Program-made: the position numbers and the translations under genes
Source of the DNA: Hydnum rufescens UP504
Lineage: Eukaryota; Basidiomycota; Agaricomycetes; Cantharellales; Hydnaceae
Length of the DNA: 64,000 nt
Assembly: GCA_014904985.1 (NCBI GenBank)
Contig: MU128911.1
Span: 505,118 to 569,117, forward strand
Reading direction: 5' to 3'
Shown: positions 43,794-55,645 of the stretch, piece after piece
How the letters are laid out: each line of letters starts with the position of its first letter
Numbering within the stretch: the stretch's first letter is position 1
The notes under the pieces: generated by a model
The model's input: the letters and a program-made list of their open reading frames with translations, nothing else
What the model was told of the DNA's origin: nothing
Databases searched by the model: none

Positions 43794-46700
43794 ATGTCGG
43801 ACCTCGATGAGCCTGTAGTGCCTCGCGACGAGGATATGCAAGACGACGATGGGGCAGCGTCAGAAGAGGGGGAAGGAGACGCTGTCAATCCTCTCTCCGA
43901 CGATAGCTCAGAGGAAGCACCCACTGATGAGGAAGAAGCAAATAAGATTCGCGCCGACTTCATTGTAGACGACGACGAGGACCTCGATACAGAGGCGGAG
44001 GAGGACAGAAAACAGCAAAAGCGTAGCAAGAGGCGCCGCATTCGGAAACGTTGTTTCCATTTTATTATTGTAATCAGAGGTGGGGACTGACTATAGCGCC
44101 GTAGGTCGCCAAAGTCTTGACGCCGACGACATTGACCTCCTGGAAGAGAACACGGGCACGCGTGTGGATCGTGCCCGCACCCAGCACCTGTCTCGCATAC
44201 GACGAGGCCGTGCCTCGGAGTCAGTTTCGCCTCCTCGTGCTACCCATGCCAGTACCTCTGACGATGATTCGCTCGTTGATCCTGCCGATCTGAGCCGTAT
44301 CTTCGATGACAGTAGGCGTGGTGCGGGGGGTGCTGGTGATGACATGGACCTTGACGACGATGACGAGGGCTTCATTGATGATGATGATGAAGATCTTGAC
44401 CGAGAAATGGGAGAAGAAGAACGTGAGCAACGGCGCAGGGACAAAAGACGCGGAGAACAGCAACGCCGAAAGGCCATGGGTGCCCGACCAGAGCTTGCAG
44501 GCGTTGATCCTAATGCGTGGGAAGAGATCTTTGATGTCTTCGGTCTCGGTACTGAATACGACTGGGCTCTCGACCACGAGGATGAACCAAGTGACAACGA
44601 GGAGGCTCCCAAGGAGATGCGATATCAAGACGTGCGCTTCCCTTTCTCTCTGTCTCTGATATTAGGACCTTATATTTTATTCCCGAAAGGTATTCGAGCC
44701 TTCAGAAATTGCAGCTCGCTATTTAACTGCCGATGATGATGTGATAAGGGCAACCGATATCCCAGAGCGTATGCAGTTAACCACGAGCTCTCTCTCGTCT
44801 TCTGCGACGCTAGCACCGAGTTCCACATTTGTTGCCTTCCCTGATGAAGAAATTGACCATGCATCGGAATGGGTGGCTACCCGCCTGTCCCTCCGCGTTC
44901 GTCGAGAATTTTTTCTCTCCGAAGGCAAATATCACAATTACCTCCCCAATCTTATCCTCGCCGTACGAACGGCTCTCAAATACCTCCTACAAGATCGTCT
45001 AGAGGTTCCATACATCTGGACGCACCGTAGGGATCACCTATCAGTGTTTGAACCTACTGTGCATTCATCTCGCATTGAGCTTCTCAGTCGAGAAGAACTC
45101 TGGCGAGTGGGTTTATTGGGTGCTCGTTATCGCGCCTTGCATGCACGCAAGGAGGCGTTGGCATCAACCTACGCACGTATGGGTGTGACCGATGAATATT
45201 ATGAGATGGATATTGTGGGCATGGTTGATAGTGTGGATTCTGTTGCTGATGCAATGGAGTGGTTGTCGATGCGGTACAAACAACAGCATCGTGACGCCCT
45301 TGAGCTCGATGAAAACCCGAATGGGGAGGGTCAGAAGCGCAAAAAACCGAGCCGCACATCGCCTTATGATGTCGCCAAAGAAACCATCGCTTCTCGCCTT
45401 GCTGATGTTTGTGCACTTTTATATTGCTTAGTTGTTGACACCTCTCATCGTCACTTATTGGCAGAATTTTGGAATCAGTCGAACAGATGTCGTTCGCAAC
45501 GTAATGCTCGAACAGAAGCATTACTTTACAGATGATCATGAACTCGCCCCAATGGTATACGCCGAGGACTTCGTGAACGAGTCTCCTGGATTATCCACCC
45601 CCGAAGAAGTATTACGCACGGCGCGCTTTATCGTCGCCACTGAGCTGGGAAAGGACCCTCAGCTGCGCAAACTGACCAGAGAGAGATTCAAAAATGGCGC
45701 GCTCATTTCTGTCAAACCAACGGAGAAGGGGGTGAATAAAATTGACGAGCAACATCCATACGCTGTAGGTCCCAGTGGATGCCCTTCCGATGGAGCATGT
45801 TACTGAATCAGTTCCCAGGCCTTCAAATACCTTCTTCACAAACCAGTTGAGAACATGCTGAACGACGCACAGTTTCTTCACATCCTCGCTGCCGAGACGG
45901 ATCACCTTGTCACCGTTTCCATCGAGCTATCGCCGCTGGATAACACGAAGCTTCAGGGGGAGATTTCCCGTGCGTTCACCTCAGATGGCTTTAGTGACGT
46001 TGCCAGTGCTTGGAACAGCCAACGTATCCAGATTGTCGAAGAGGTCATTGAGAAACATCTTATTCCCGTGGGCGCGAAGTATATTCGTGAGTGGCTCCGC
46101 GAGGAAGTGGAAGAGACTCTGGCAAACAAGTGCGCCGATGTTCTTGAGCGGGTATGTTCACGAATCCTACACCTGCCTAAGTTTGTATGTTCAAATCCTG
46201 CTTTCCACCAGCGCGTCGAAGGGGCGGCTTTCCGCCCTAATGACTTCGAGAAAGGGGAAGTCCCTGCGGTTCTTGCACTCTCTTGGGGTAAGGGAGATCC
46301 TCAGAGAGACCCCATTATTGCCGTTTTCATGGACGAGGCTGGTCGTCTGCGCGAACATGCCAGATTTGACAATCTGATGGACCCCGGGTATCGTTCCGAG
46401 TTCACCGAACTACTCAGCAGACGCAAACCCGATGCCATTGTCGTGGGCGGCTTCACGATTCTTGCGACCAAGCTCATGGATCGTGTGAAAGAGGTAATCG
46501 GTTATCAAGATGGACAAGATCAGCAAGTGCCACCGCCGGTGGCGGACAACCCTTGGGACGCGGCACCGCCGACGGCCGGCCCAAGCACCTCGAGTGCAAA
46601 TGACAAGCTGGTTCCGGTCGTGTGGATGCCCGATCAGGTGGCACGCATTTATCAACATAGTAAGCGCGCCGAAGAAGAGTTTGGATCCCTCCCTCCTCTG

Positions 46701-49049
46701 GGGAGGTATTGCGTGGGATTGGCTCGATATGCTCAAAGTCCGGTCAATGAATTTGCGGCGCTTGGTCCAGATTTAGTTGCGATCACCTTCCACGAAGATC
46801 AGCACCTAGTAAGCTTGTTTTGCCTTTTGGACACGATGCTTGTAGTTTTACCTCCAATCTCGGTCTTCTAGCTTCCCTCTGACAAATTGCTGACGGCATT
46901 GGAACGAACCCTGGTCAACGTCGTAAACGACATTGGTGTAGACATCAACCGTGCCGTCACTGATTCCTATTATCAGCTGATGCTACCTTTTGTTTCTGGG
47001 CTTGGGCCACGTAAAGCGCAAATGGTGTTGAAACGAATCGGAAACATGGTGCGAAGTTGATGTGCGCTGGCCCTTTATGCTATGTCCACTGATATTAGTG
47101 TAGGGAGGTACGGTGCTTAACCGGGAACAATTCATTACGGGGGCGATTATGACGTCCCAGATCTTCGTCAATGCTTCTGGATTCCTTAAAATTGCCCAAG
47201 ATCCATACGATGATTCCCGGGGGCGTCGGGTGGCCGAGTCGATTCGGCAAGATCCTCTGGATGCGACTCGAATACACCCAGAGGACTATGATCTTGCTCG
47301 GAAGATGGCTACCGATGCGCTTGAACTCGATGATGAGGATATTGCAAACCAGCACCCTTCAGCCGTCGTCACACAGTTGATGCAAGACGAGGGTAATGGG
47401 AAGAAGCTTGATGATCTTAGTCTGGACGACTTTGCGCTCAATCTGCAACAGAACAATAATGAACGCAAACGTCACACCCTGGATATGATTCGTGACGAAC
47501 TTCTTCATCCTTTTGGCGAGTCGCGTACGGAGCTCCCTCCGATGTCCGACTGGGACGTTGTCACAATGTTAACTGGGGAGACCCGTCGCACTTTGCAGCC
47601 TGGGCGTGTCTTGACTGTTACGGTTGGTCGGGTGCGCTCAAATCAAGTCGATGTCCGGACCGACTCTGGCCTTGATGGCTACATTTCGAAAGACCATTTG
47701 ACAACTGACGGCGCGGATCCAGGGAGTCTTGTGAAGGCGCGCCAGACGATCCAGGCCGTTATTCTCAAAGTTGAGGTGGAGCAAGGAGGGCATGTCCGGA
47801 TTCGACTGGCTTCCCGACCCGATGCGATCGCGCAGGCAGATGAGGAAATACGGGGGTCGCGAGTAGATAGTCACTACGACATGGCAGCGGCTCGGCAGGC
47901 AAAAGAGTTGCAACAGCGAAAGCAACGGAGTGAAGCCAACCGGTCGAGACGTGTGATTAAACATCCAGCTTTCAAAAACTTTAATTCCAAAGAGGCAGAG
48001 GCTTATCTCGCTCCGCTCCAGCACGGGGATGCCGTGATCAGACCCTCATCGAAGGGACCAGATCACCTCGCTGTGACTTGGAAGGTGGCCGATGGTGTCT
48101 ACCAACACATTGGTACGTAGTGGGATGTTAATTCGTTCGCCCGTGACGCGGGTGCTGACGGCCCATGTAGATGTTGTGGAACCGAATGCGGACATGGGCC
48201 CATCGCAAGCCAGTACCCAGTTCATCATTGACAATCAATATTATTACGTCGACTTGGATGATCTTCTCGTCAATCATGTCAAGGCGATGTCGCGTAAAGT
48301 TGACGACCTGATGGCCGCCGAAAAATATAAAGGTGGTTCAGATCAGGAATTGCGTGGGTACCTCTCGCATGCAACTGTCCCTTGGTATCTGGCTCATTGG
48401 ACTTTCTGTTTGTAGATAACTTCTTGACTAATTTCGTCAAAATGAACCCTACTCGTTCTTCATATGCATTTGGTTTAAATCGTTCCCGACCCGGGTACTT
48501 TAACCTCTCTTTCCTTGCCAACATCAACTCGCCCATTCAAACCTGGGTGCGTTCGCTGCTGTGCACACATCCGTTTCGAAGCTAACGATGAATCTATCAT
48601 ACAGCTCGTCAAAGTCACTCCAACAGCCTACAGGCTGTCGGATGTGGAAGTTGGCTCTGTCCCTGACTTGTGCGACGCCTTCAAGCGAAAGTATGGTTAT
48701 GTTTCGGTGATGATACGCTATGAGTTTGGCTGACGCAGATCTCGCACCTAGACATCAAAAGGACAACAAAGCTGGGGGAATCGGAAAGACGCCTTACGGG
48801 GCTGGGCGAGTGACGCCAGGACGGGTGCCTGGTGTCACTCCCGGGTACGGCACTACGTACGGAAAAACACCGAATCCTTACCAGGCCAAGACGCCAAACG
48901 CATACCAGTTCGCACAGCCTCAGCCAAGCTATGCAGTCGTGCCAGCACCGCCAGTGATGCCACCACCCCCCGTTGGCATGAATCCAGATCGATTACGCAT
49001 GATGCAGCAAGAAACTGGGGGGGTGTGGGGGCAGACACCCCAGCGATGA
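43794..49049 (+). CDS. SPT6: Transcription elongation factor / histone chaperone Spt6
   Basis: Histone chaperone travelling with RNA polymerase II. From ATG 43794 the acidic N-terminus ([35 protein letters not shown]) includes the Spn1/Iws1-binding region [22 protein letters not shown]. The Tex-like core follows: helix-turn-helix [20 protein letters not shown], a YqgF-like domain ([29 protein letters not shown]), the HhH segment ([20 protein letters not shown]), death-like domain GFLKIA...[19 protein letters not shown]1 domain ([31 protein letters not shown]), and tandem SH2 domains ([57 protein letters not shown]). The tail is a Gly/Thr/Pro repeat ([21 protein letters not shown]). Stop TGA 49047-49049. 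A decayed piece is repeated at 51.55 kb. Confidence 0.95.
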
Positions 49050-49540
49050 CGGACTGTCTTGTTTTTTGTTTTGTTTTTTTTTTTGTTTTCGAGCCGCTTG
49101 GATGATGCTTTAGAATACCATGTTGCTACTTTAGTATCTAGTATGTAATTTCTTGAGTGAACGAGAAGACTGTAAGTATAGCCTTGGGCGTGAGGAAATG
49201 GGGGTTTTATTTTTAGTCCAGGTTCCCCATGGAAGTGCTTTGAATTTGTTGGCCTCCTTGCTCTGTCTATTGTAATCATACTCGGTAAAAGAGCAATTCA
49301 GAATTTCTCCAACAAAAAAATCCATTTTAGCATGATACTGTAGCCTGTAGTATTTGACGCCTTTCGTAGGTAGATATTTTCTCGAATCATTCACAGCCTC
49401 GCCTCGTTCCTGTCCCTTTCTGGTCGTGAATTAATATTGTTCCTTGCACGTGTTTTATCCGATATATGTAGAAATTGCGGCGCTTATAGATACCCAAGCC
49501 AGCCCTGCAATTGGCTCCTTTCCTTTCCTCCACCGTCCTC

Positions 49541-51013
49541 ATGTCCTTGCGACGACTGTTCTCGACCCACCACCGTTCGGGTATGGACGACACTGCTTCC
49601 CAGACCTCCCACGCTCCAACATACAGGTCGTTTCCCGAATCTATCCACGGTCCGCCATCGTATTCCGCCATCCACACCGATTTCGTATCCAACCAACCCC
49701 AGCCCTCGAGTCGGCGGCGGGACTCTGGGATCCCAGCGAACCAACCTGGTAGTCCTGCAACGCCTCCAAGCGAGATCTATAGTGACACTGTGCAGTCCCC
49801 TGGTATGCCCCAGCTTCTCCTGCCGCTCTCAACCCCCGTACATTAGTCTAAGAAACACACTGCCGCTACTACTACTACTACTACTACTAGATCAGGAATG
49901 GAGTCAGGGCGCACCCAGCTTCGTGTCAGGGAATTCAGGTGATGAGCACTGGCAGAACCGCGCGGACATGTCCTCGTTTCACGGCATCTCGACTCCTGGC
50001 CCATCCCATCGTCCAGGTGAGCATGACGCCCATCATGTAATGCGGCTAGACAAAAATCGGTCATGGAACTAGTGCTCATTGGCCCTTCCACGGCTGCAGT
50101 GTATTACAGGGTCTACTCCGCCGACGGTCTCATACCCACCAAACAGCCCGTCTCTCGAGACGATTCTTCCCTGGGCCGGACATATGCCCACTTCGTCCCT
50201 CCCCCACACACTGCAGCGACACTAAAGAGGCATCTCGTGGTGAGAGAGGGCATCGGGAGGGACATCCCTTCCTCTCTCTTTCACGATATTTCGGCTACTG
50301 TTCCTCTTGAAGAGACTGCAGCCGTTGCCCTTCTTTCGGAATCGGGACCTGGGTCGACGTCCCATGACCCCTTGGTGCTCGTACTGAACGACTCCGATGC
50401 TTCTAATACTATGATCACGGATACGATTCCGCAGCAGGCCGATCGGGACGCTGCTGGGCCCTCGACTGTAAACGGCCGCGTGGCAGGACCCGTCTCCCCT
50501 GTTGCTAGTGCAACATCTGTACAACCTAGGCCTAAAGGATGGATACGGGTGTTGGCGAACGATTCATGTAAGAAACTCTCGCTTGCATATGGCTCTATTC
50601 GATTTATGGATTCCCTGCGCATTTGCATTATGCGTTCTCAAGACAAGAGACCTCGGAAAGGCTTTATATCGTACCAGCGTGGCGAAGTCTTATACGCTAG
50701 CACCACCCAGGAAGTGAATAGTTATGGTAAGAGGATACGATGATTTAGTTCCGTCGTGACTCGTGGTCTCACGATATGTTCGAAGGAGTCATCGAGAGGT
50801 CGGCAACCGACTTGAGCCTTCAGCGCCATGGAAGTGAGTTTTCTTAAGCTACGCTCCAAGCGCGTTGTTCTCATTATTCATCTGGGCCCTTTGGCTACTA
50901 GAAATCGTTATGAGTGAGTATACTTCCATGCCTCCCTGTTGAATGTTTAATTCATTTGTTCAACCTCCCTTCTGGTTTCCCTTGTAGGTTTCTTTACGAT
51001 CCTCAAAGACTAA
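49541..51013 (+). CDS. Conserved fungal hypothetical protein (YYRVYS...G type)
   Basis: Start ATG 49541 (MSLRRLFSTHHRSGMDDTASQ), exon end 49802, exon 49891-50016, exon 50100-50567, then small exons ending at TAA 51011-51013 (KIVMSFFTILKD). Introns keep frame: QSP-DQEWSQG, SHRP-VYYRVYSADGLIP, LANDSY-KRPRKGF. A disordered Ser/Pro N-terminal half is followed by a segment with YYRVYSADGLIPTKQP, TYAHFVPPPHTAATLKRHL and RPRKGFISYQRGEVLY. That layout recurs in many Agaricomycete proteins of unknown function that I know only as hypothetical. No transmembrane segment or catalytic motif is seen. The last three exons are the least certain. Confidence 0.65.
49866..49889 (+). repeat. (CTA)8 microsatellite abutting a 3' splice site
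   Basis: Eight perfect CTA units run directly into the G that completes the acceptor TAG at 49888-49890 of the 49803-49890 intron in the hypothetical gene. Confidence 0.9.
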
Positions 51014-51553
51014 ACCGTGCCCCAACCCTCCCTCTGTGCAGCACTTTTTGTTTCCTTTTACGGTTTTAATGTAGGGTGGAATCATTGTGACGGCACGGAC
51101 ACTGGATTGGTTAGATATCGCTTTTACTCAGTTCATGATCATTTGATATGTTGCTCTGTGCGACGAAGACTATCAATTGTTTGTACCCTCTCCGAGACGT
51201 ACTCTTTTGGCATCATGAACTGTGGGCGCGGAGTTGCGCAGGAGATACAATTGATAGCAGACTACTATAAACAGAGGACTAGTGTCGCGTGAATTAGGGT
51301 GACAACCAGCACGGGAGCAAATGTGCGCGCGTTCAAACGTGGCGTATCGGATCGGCGTCGACGTCGGCGTCGGCGGTGGTGGCCATGGTGGAGTATGCAT
51401 TACCGGGAATACGGAACTTGTGGATTCGGAATTGAATTTGGGATTCACCAGATGCATTTCTGGCTGTTCGAGGCCCTCCCACTCTCTTTCCCATGGTCGT
51501 GGCGGTGCGGGGGCCCTCTCCCCGATGTGATCTCAATGGGGAGAGAAGGTTCA
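51014..51553. other. Intergenic, no gene recognised
   Basis: Contains short GTCGGCGTCGG-type imperfect repeats around 51355-51375 and open frames without motifs. Confidence 0.45.
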
Positions 51554-51712
51554 TGATGATCACAGCTTGGATGCGACTTCTGAAACAGCGGTACAACAGT
51601 GAATGCAAGATATCACACCCTGGATGTGATCCGCGACGAAACTTCTTCATCCTTTTTGGCAAGTCGCGTACGGTGCCTCCTCCTATGTCAAACTGGGACA
51701 TTGTCAATGGCA
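51554..51712 (+). pseudogene. Decayed SPT6 fragment
   Basis: About 160 bp collinear with the SPT6 exon at about 47409-47571. Shared runs include TCACACCCTGGAT, ACTTCTTCATCC and AAGTCGCGTACGG against GAGTCGCGTACGG. One reading shows FGKSRTVPPPMSNWDIV against parental [17 protein letters not shown]. Single-base insertions (GACGAAACTTC, CCTTTTTGG) break the frame. It is on the same strand, about 4.1 kb downstream of its source. Confidence 0.88.
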
Positions 51713-52584
51713 AAGGTAGTGATGCCGAGGTGAGGTTCAGTGCAGGGAGTGCGGTTCATGGGCCTTTTTTGGTTAGACGTGAACCTGCACTGAGGGGTTC
51801 AGTGTGATTCCGCCTCTGACCAGTAGTGAGGTACCTTGATGATGATGATGATGAATATTGAATTCGGGTTCTGAACTGGTTTAGGAATGCGGAGATAATG
51901 AGGTCACTCAACCATCTTGCCCGTGTTTTACTGTCGTTTTTATAATCCAAGTCGCCGCCGGATTTCGCCGCAATATGCAAAATGTCCGTCAATCTTGTGA
52001 CCCCGATATCTCCATGACAAGAGAAGCTAGATACTTGAGATGAAGTGGGAGATCTCGTGTAATATATCTCCGGATCATGTCGAAGCCAGAATCACGAATT
52101 TTCAATTTTTAGAGATTTTAATCTTCAAACAACATTTCCCTATCTATGTGCCCAGTTTGTGCCCAATGGATACCATTTTTAAATATGTTATTTGGCTCAT
52201 AAATATCCCAGCAATGCCAAAGCCTAATTTCCAAAATTTTCATGTAGCAAAGTGTCCTAGGGAGGTGGGCCAAGTTGAATCCCAAGTAAAATTTCACAAA
52301 ATAGTCCTACACCCCCACAAATTGGCACATATGTTCACCAACATATATTGAAAATTGTCTTGTGAGAATTAGTTGATTACTCCAAAAATGCAAGCTCAAA
52401 CTATGTCTTAGTGAATGTATTAGATATCCAACAAAAAAACCTGTAAATAAATTCATCCAGGGGGCTCAGTCTATTTCCCACAAGCCATAGTCCTCAAATT
52501 ACTTCTTGGAGCACATTCTGTGCATTAGAATGCTAACATTCACTAAGGGTATAATCTAGATCCGTCTGATAGTTTCAGTAGCTC
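51713..52584. other. Repeat-compartment sequence without a recognisable gene
   Basis: Includes a short GATGATGATGATGA run at about 51840-51852 and AT-richer DNA from about 52.04 kb. A 103-codon open frame at 52040-52351 has no domain I recognise. Confidence 0.4.
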
Positions 52585-52687
52585 AGATCCAATCATGGTG
52601 ATTGGATCTCCACTGGAACTACACCTTGGACAGCCATAAGCCTGGTCCTTCTTAGGTACCAAATCCCAGACATGTTTTGGTACCTAA
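52585..52687. repeat. Two adjacent perfect palindromes
   Basis: AGATCCAATCA-TGG-TGATTGGATCT (52585-52609, 11-bp arms). TTAGGTACCAAA at 52652-52663 pairs perfectly with TTTGGTACCTAA at 52676-52687 (12-bp arms, 12-nt spacer). No function is assignable; they could be transposon-tip or terminator-like structures. Confidence 0.8.
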
Positions 52688-52767
52688 CTAGGTACTTGAG
52701 ACTATGGGGGCCCAAATGCACCCCAGAACTCTCACTTAAGATATTTCCAGTTCTCTCTATTTAGTAT

Positions 52768-52950
52768 AGGTACTGGGATGGTTAACCAAATTAACCAAAA
52801 GTATATTAACTAACTTAGCCAAAGTATGATATGGAAATCAACAGTTTATTGATAAGGAGGTACTGAGATCCTTAACCAAATTGACCAAAGGATAGTAACT
52901 AACTTAGCTAAAATAGAACCCAGAAATCAATGGCAGTTTACTGATATGGA
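52768..52950. repeat. Two-copy tandem repeat, about 90 bp
   Basis: Units 52768-52857 and 52858-52950 both begin AGGTACTG and contain TTAACCAAATT, TAACTAACTTAGC and GAAATCAA...CAGTTTA, diverged by scattered substitutions. Confidence 0.8.
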
Positions 52951-53770
52951 GGCCAACTTGTAGAGTCATGGAATAAGTTGGTTGTTGCAAAGGATGCATG
53001 TGTGGAGAGATTGGCATCAAGGAAGGGATCAAACAGCATTTGACCTGTCAAGCTTGCTAAGGCATCAAGCTCAGCATCCATGCCAAGATTGAAGTTGGCT
53101 GAGTGAATGAACCTGGAAAAGGGGGTCCCCCTCAATGTCTCCACCAGAGAACAGCAGTACAGTAGTAAGTTGAGCCACTGTACTTGGTGGAATAGTAAAG
53201 CAGGGCTTGGGACATGGCTGTGAAGGTCCCAGAAGAGAGGTGTGCACTGGCTCAGAGGTATTGGACAATGTAGTTGAGGCATGATTGTACAGGCCATCAG
53301 GGCTGTCTGCTGTATCATCTTCACTTGAAATAGTTGCTGCAGACTTTAGGGTCTTCTTTTGCTTTCCTTTATGCCCAACACCTGTGGCCCCCAGCAACCT
53401 TGCACCTTGCAACTTCCTGTGCTTCCCTGTGTCATAAAGACCAGCATCCCCTTCACTACACTTCACACCAAGCCCTGATGATCTCAGATCCCTTCTTGGC
53501 CATGGAATCCCTCACAGTCTGCAGAGATAGTATCACTGCACCCTCCCTATCCATGATGAGTGTGATGTCATCTGGATCACCATCTGGCCAGTTGTCTGTT
53601 GAGAGACCCCAATCCTTTTATCAGGACTCTTTTCCTCAAGTGCCAAGTATAATGCTTGGAATTCATCAGTTGAGTGGCCATCAACATAGGAAGATCTGAA
53701 GTTGGGGAACTTGTGATCCAGCACAAAGTTTGTGATACTGAGTTTGTGCTGGATAAGAATCTTGGCCAGG
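52938..53770 (-). CDS. Unidentified minus-strand coding-like region in the repeat compartment
   Basis: Overlapping minus-strand frames show DHKFPNFRSSYVDGHSTDEF, KGKQKKTLKSAATISSEDDT and LTGQMLFDPFLDANLSTHAS in three different frames, suggesting a spliced or decayed gene. No domain is recognised. Its position beside the copia RT/RNase H piece suggests transposon-associated or captured sequence, but this is inference. Confidence 0.25.
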
Positions 53771-53935
53771 TTATATTGAGGCTATGGCAGGAGTGGACCT
53801 GGGAGCTATCCCAGCAAGCAGATTTAAGGATGGATTTATTAGATGGATGAAACTGTAATGAATGGAACTAGCCAGTATATTAGGTAATTAGTAATGAATG
53901 AATGGGGTGCAGGTTGGTTCCCTCAACACTCCCCC

Positions 53936-55203
53936 TCAAACTGTGGCCATTCCCATCTCTTGGGTGAACTTGCCAAACTTCTTGTGTGCTAGGGGCTTTG
54001 TGAGAATATCGGCCATCATAGAGTCAGTTCTGCACCACACAGCTGTGATCTTGCCAGTCTTGATCTTCTCTGAGATGAAGTGATAGTGAATATTGATGTG
54101 CTTGGATTGCAGGTGGAATTGGGAAGAGTTCTCAGCAAGGTCTATTGTGGATTTGTTGTCCATGTAGAGGTAAGCTGGATTCTTTTGTGGGAATCCAAGG
54201 AAAGAGAAGAAACTGTTTAGCCAGAGAGCATGTTTAGCTGCTAGGGTTGCGGACATATATTATGCTTCCATGCTTGATAGGGCAACCATAGTTTGTTTCT
54301 TTGAGATCCATGAGATAACCCCTCCTCCCAATAGGAAGGCATTTCTGGATATTGATCTGTGCAAAATAGGAGAATTTCCCCAGTCAGCATCTGAGAGTCC
54401 TGTCACCTCAATGGTGGCTTTTCTGTCTAAGGTATCATACATATGCCTAGGTTCTGAGTCCCTTGGAGGTAGTGGAACACTTGCTTTACAGCTGTCCAGT
54501 GTTCCACCACCAGATCCTTTGAGAATTGGCTTAGGGTCTGGACTGCATAAGCAATGTCAGGTCATGTACCCATTGCTGCATATAGGAGAGCACCAACTGC
54601 AGAGTGGTAGGTAGTTGGGTGTTTGAAGTGGGTAGCATCAGAAGCTGGTTTGAGCTTGACTGATGTGTCCATTGGTGTCATGGCAGGGCTACAGTCAGCC
54701 ATATTAAAGTGGGCAAGGATTTTTCATATGTATTCCCCTTGGGATATTGTGATACACCCCTTTGCGCGGTCATGATCAATATTGATTCCAAGCAATAGAC
54801 ATGGCTCCCCTTGGTCTGTGGCTTTGAACTTTGCTGAAATTTCCACTTTTGCCTGGGCTAGGTGGCCTTTAGTGCATATGAAATAGCAGTCATCAACCCA
54901 TATTCCAAGGATGTCAAACTCCTCCCCCTCTTGCTGGACGTAGATACATGGATCACTTGGGATAGACTTGTAGCCTATGGATGTGATGTATGTGTTAAAT
55001 TATTTGTTCCATTCTTGTGCAGAGTGTTGAAGACCATATAGTGTGTGCCTGAGATGACAGACCTTTCTGGTTCTGTCTTCATACCCTTCAGGCTGCTGCA
55101 TATATATGTCCTCTTTTAAGTAGGGGTTTAAGAACATGCCTTTAATGTCCATTTGGCCAGAATCAAGGTCTTTTATTGCTGTTAAGGCAATCAGGATTCA
55201 GAG
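53936..55203 (-). mobile_element. Copia-type retrotransposon remnant: reverse transcriptase-RNase H part
   Basis: The minus-strand reading from 55203 gives the RT piece LDSGQMDIKGMFLNPYLKED, VCHLRHTLYGLQHSAQEW, the catalytic-type GIWVDDCYF and KFKATDQGEPCLLLGI. The copia C-terminal RNase H follows with TGLSDADWG, ISWISKKQTMVALSS, YLYMDNKSTIDLAEN, KHINIHYHFISEKI and ADILTKPLAHKKFGKF. In-frame stops break it (for example after LSSMEA). The RT domain is cut at its N-terminal side at 55203, where the LTR of a plus-strand element begins. Just after the RNase H stop (reading minus), the polypurine tract GAGGGGGAG is followed by TGTTGAGG at 53928, the expected start of its 3' LTR. Confidence 0.88.
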
Positions 55204-55569
55204 TGTTGGAGTTGGGGTCTGACAGGCTGAAGGTCGGTTTTAGAGGGGGCAACCCTATTTGGTAATCACATTGGATTCAAGTGCATCTGCTGCATTCAGT
55301 GGATGTCTCCTAGGTCCATGAGCAGTTTCCTGTGCCCATGGACCACTAACATAATTTGTCCTGTATTCTCTTTAGTACATCTCTGTGTTCCTACTTGTAA
55401 CTCCTGTATTTTCTCCTATCCTGTAGGCCATAAATTGGCCAGTACTTCTGAATACCACAGTCTCTTTTTGCTCCACCCACCCTCACTCCACTTGAGCATT
55501 TAGGCTCCCCTATAGATCTATCTGCCCTCATCATCAGTTCCTGGAGTCCTTAGGTTCTACATAGCCACA
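55204..55569 (+). mobile_element. Putative 5' LTR of plus-strand copia element
   Basis: Starts TGTTGGAGTTGG exactly where the minus-strand RT is truncated. The end is placed at ...TAGCCACA (55569) because a copia-type primer-binding site follows one base later (an end at TTCTACA, 55561, is also possible). No second LTR was found, so the boundaries rest on the TG...CA ends and context. Confidence 0.55.
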
Positions 55570-55570
55570 A

Positions 55571-55581
55571 GGTTATGGGCC
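55571..55581 (+). promoter_or_regulatory. Primer-binding site complementary to an internal tRNA-iMet region
   Basis: GGTTATGGGCC is complementary to a GGCCCATAACC-like run, which resembles the anticodon region of initiator tRNA-Met. Drosophila copia is known to use the 5' half of tRNA-iMet as primer with a similar site. Located 60-odd bases before the gag start. Confidence 0.5.
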
Positions 55582-55645
55582 ATCACCACTCTCCTAGAAA
55601 ACACATTACCCTTTTTGAACCTTTCCTACAACACCAACGAGAACC

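Noticed and set aside
51333..51713. 126-codon minus-strand frame
   Set aside because: Antisense to the decayed SPT6 fragment; it is a shadow of former coding sequence on plus.
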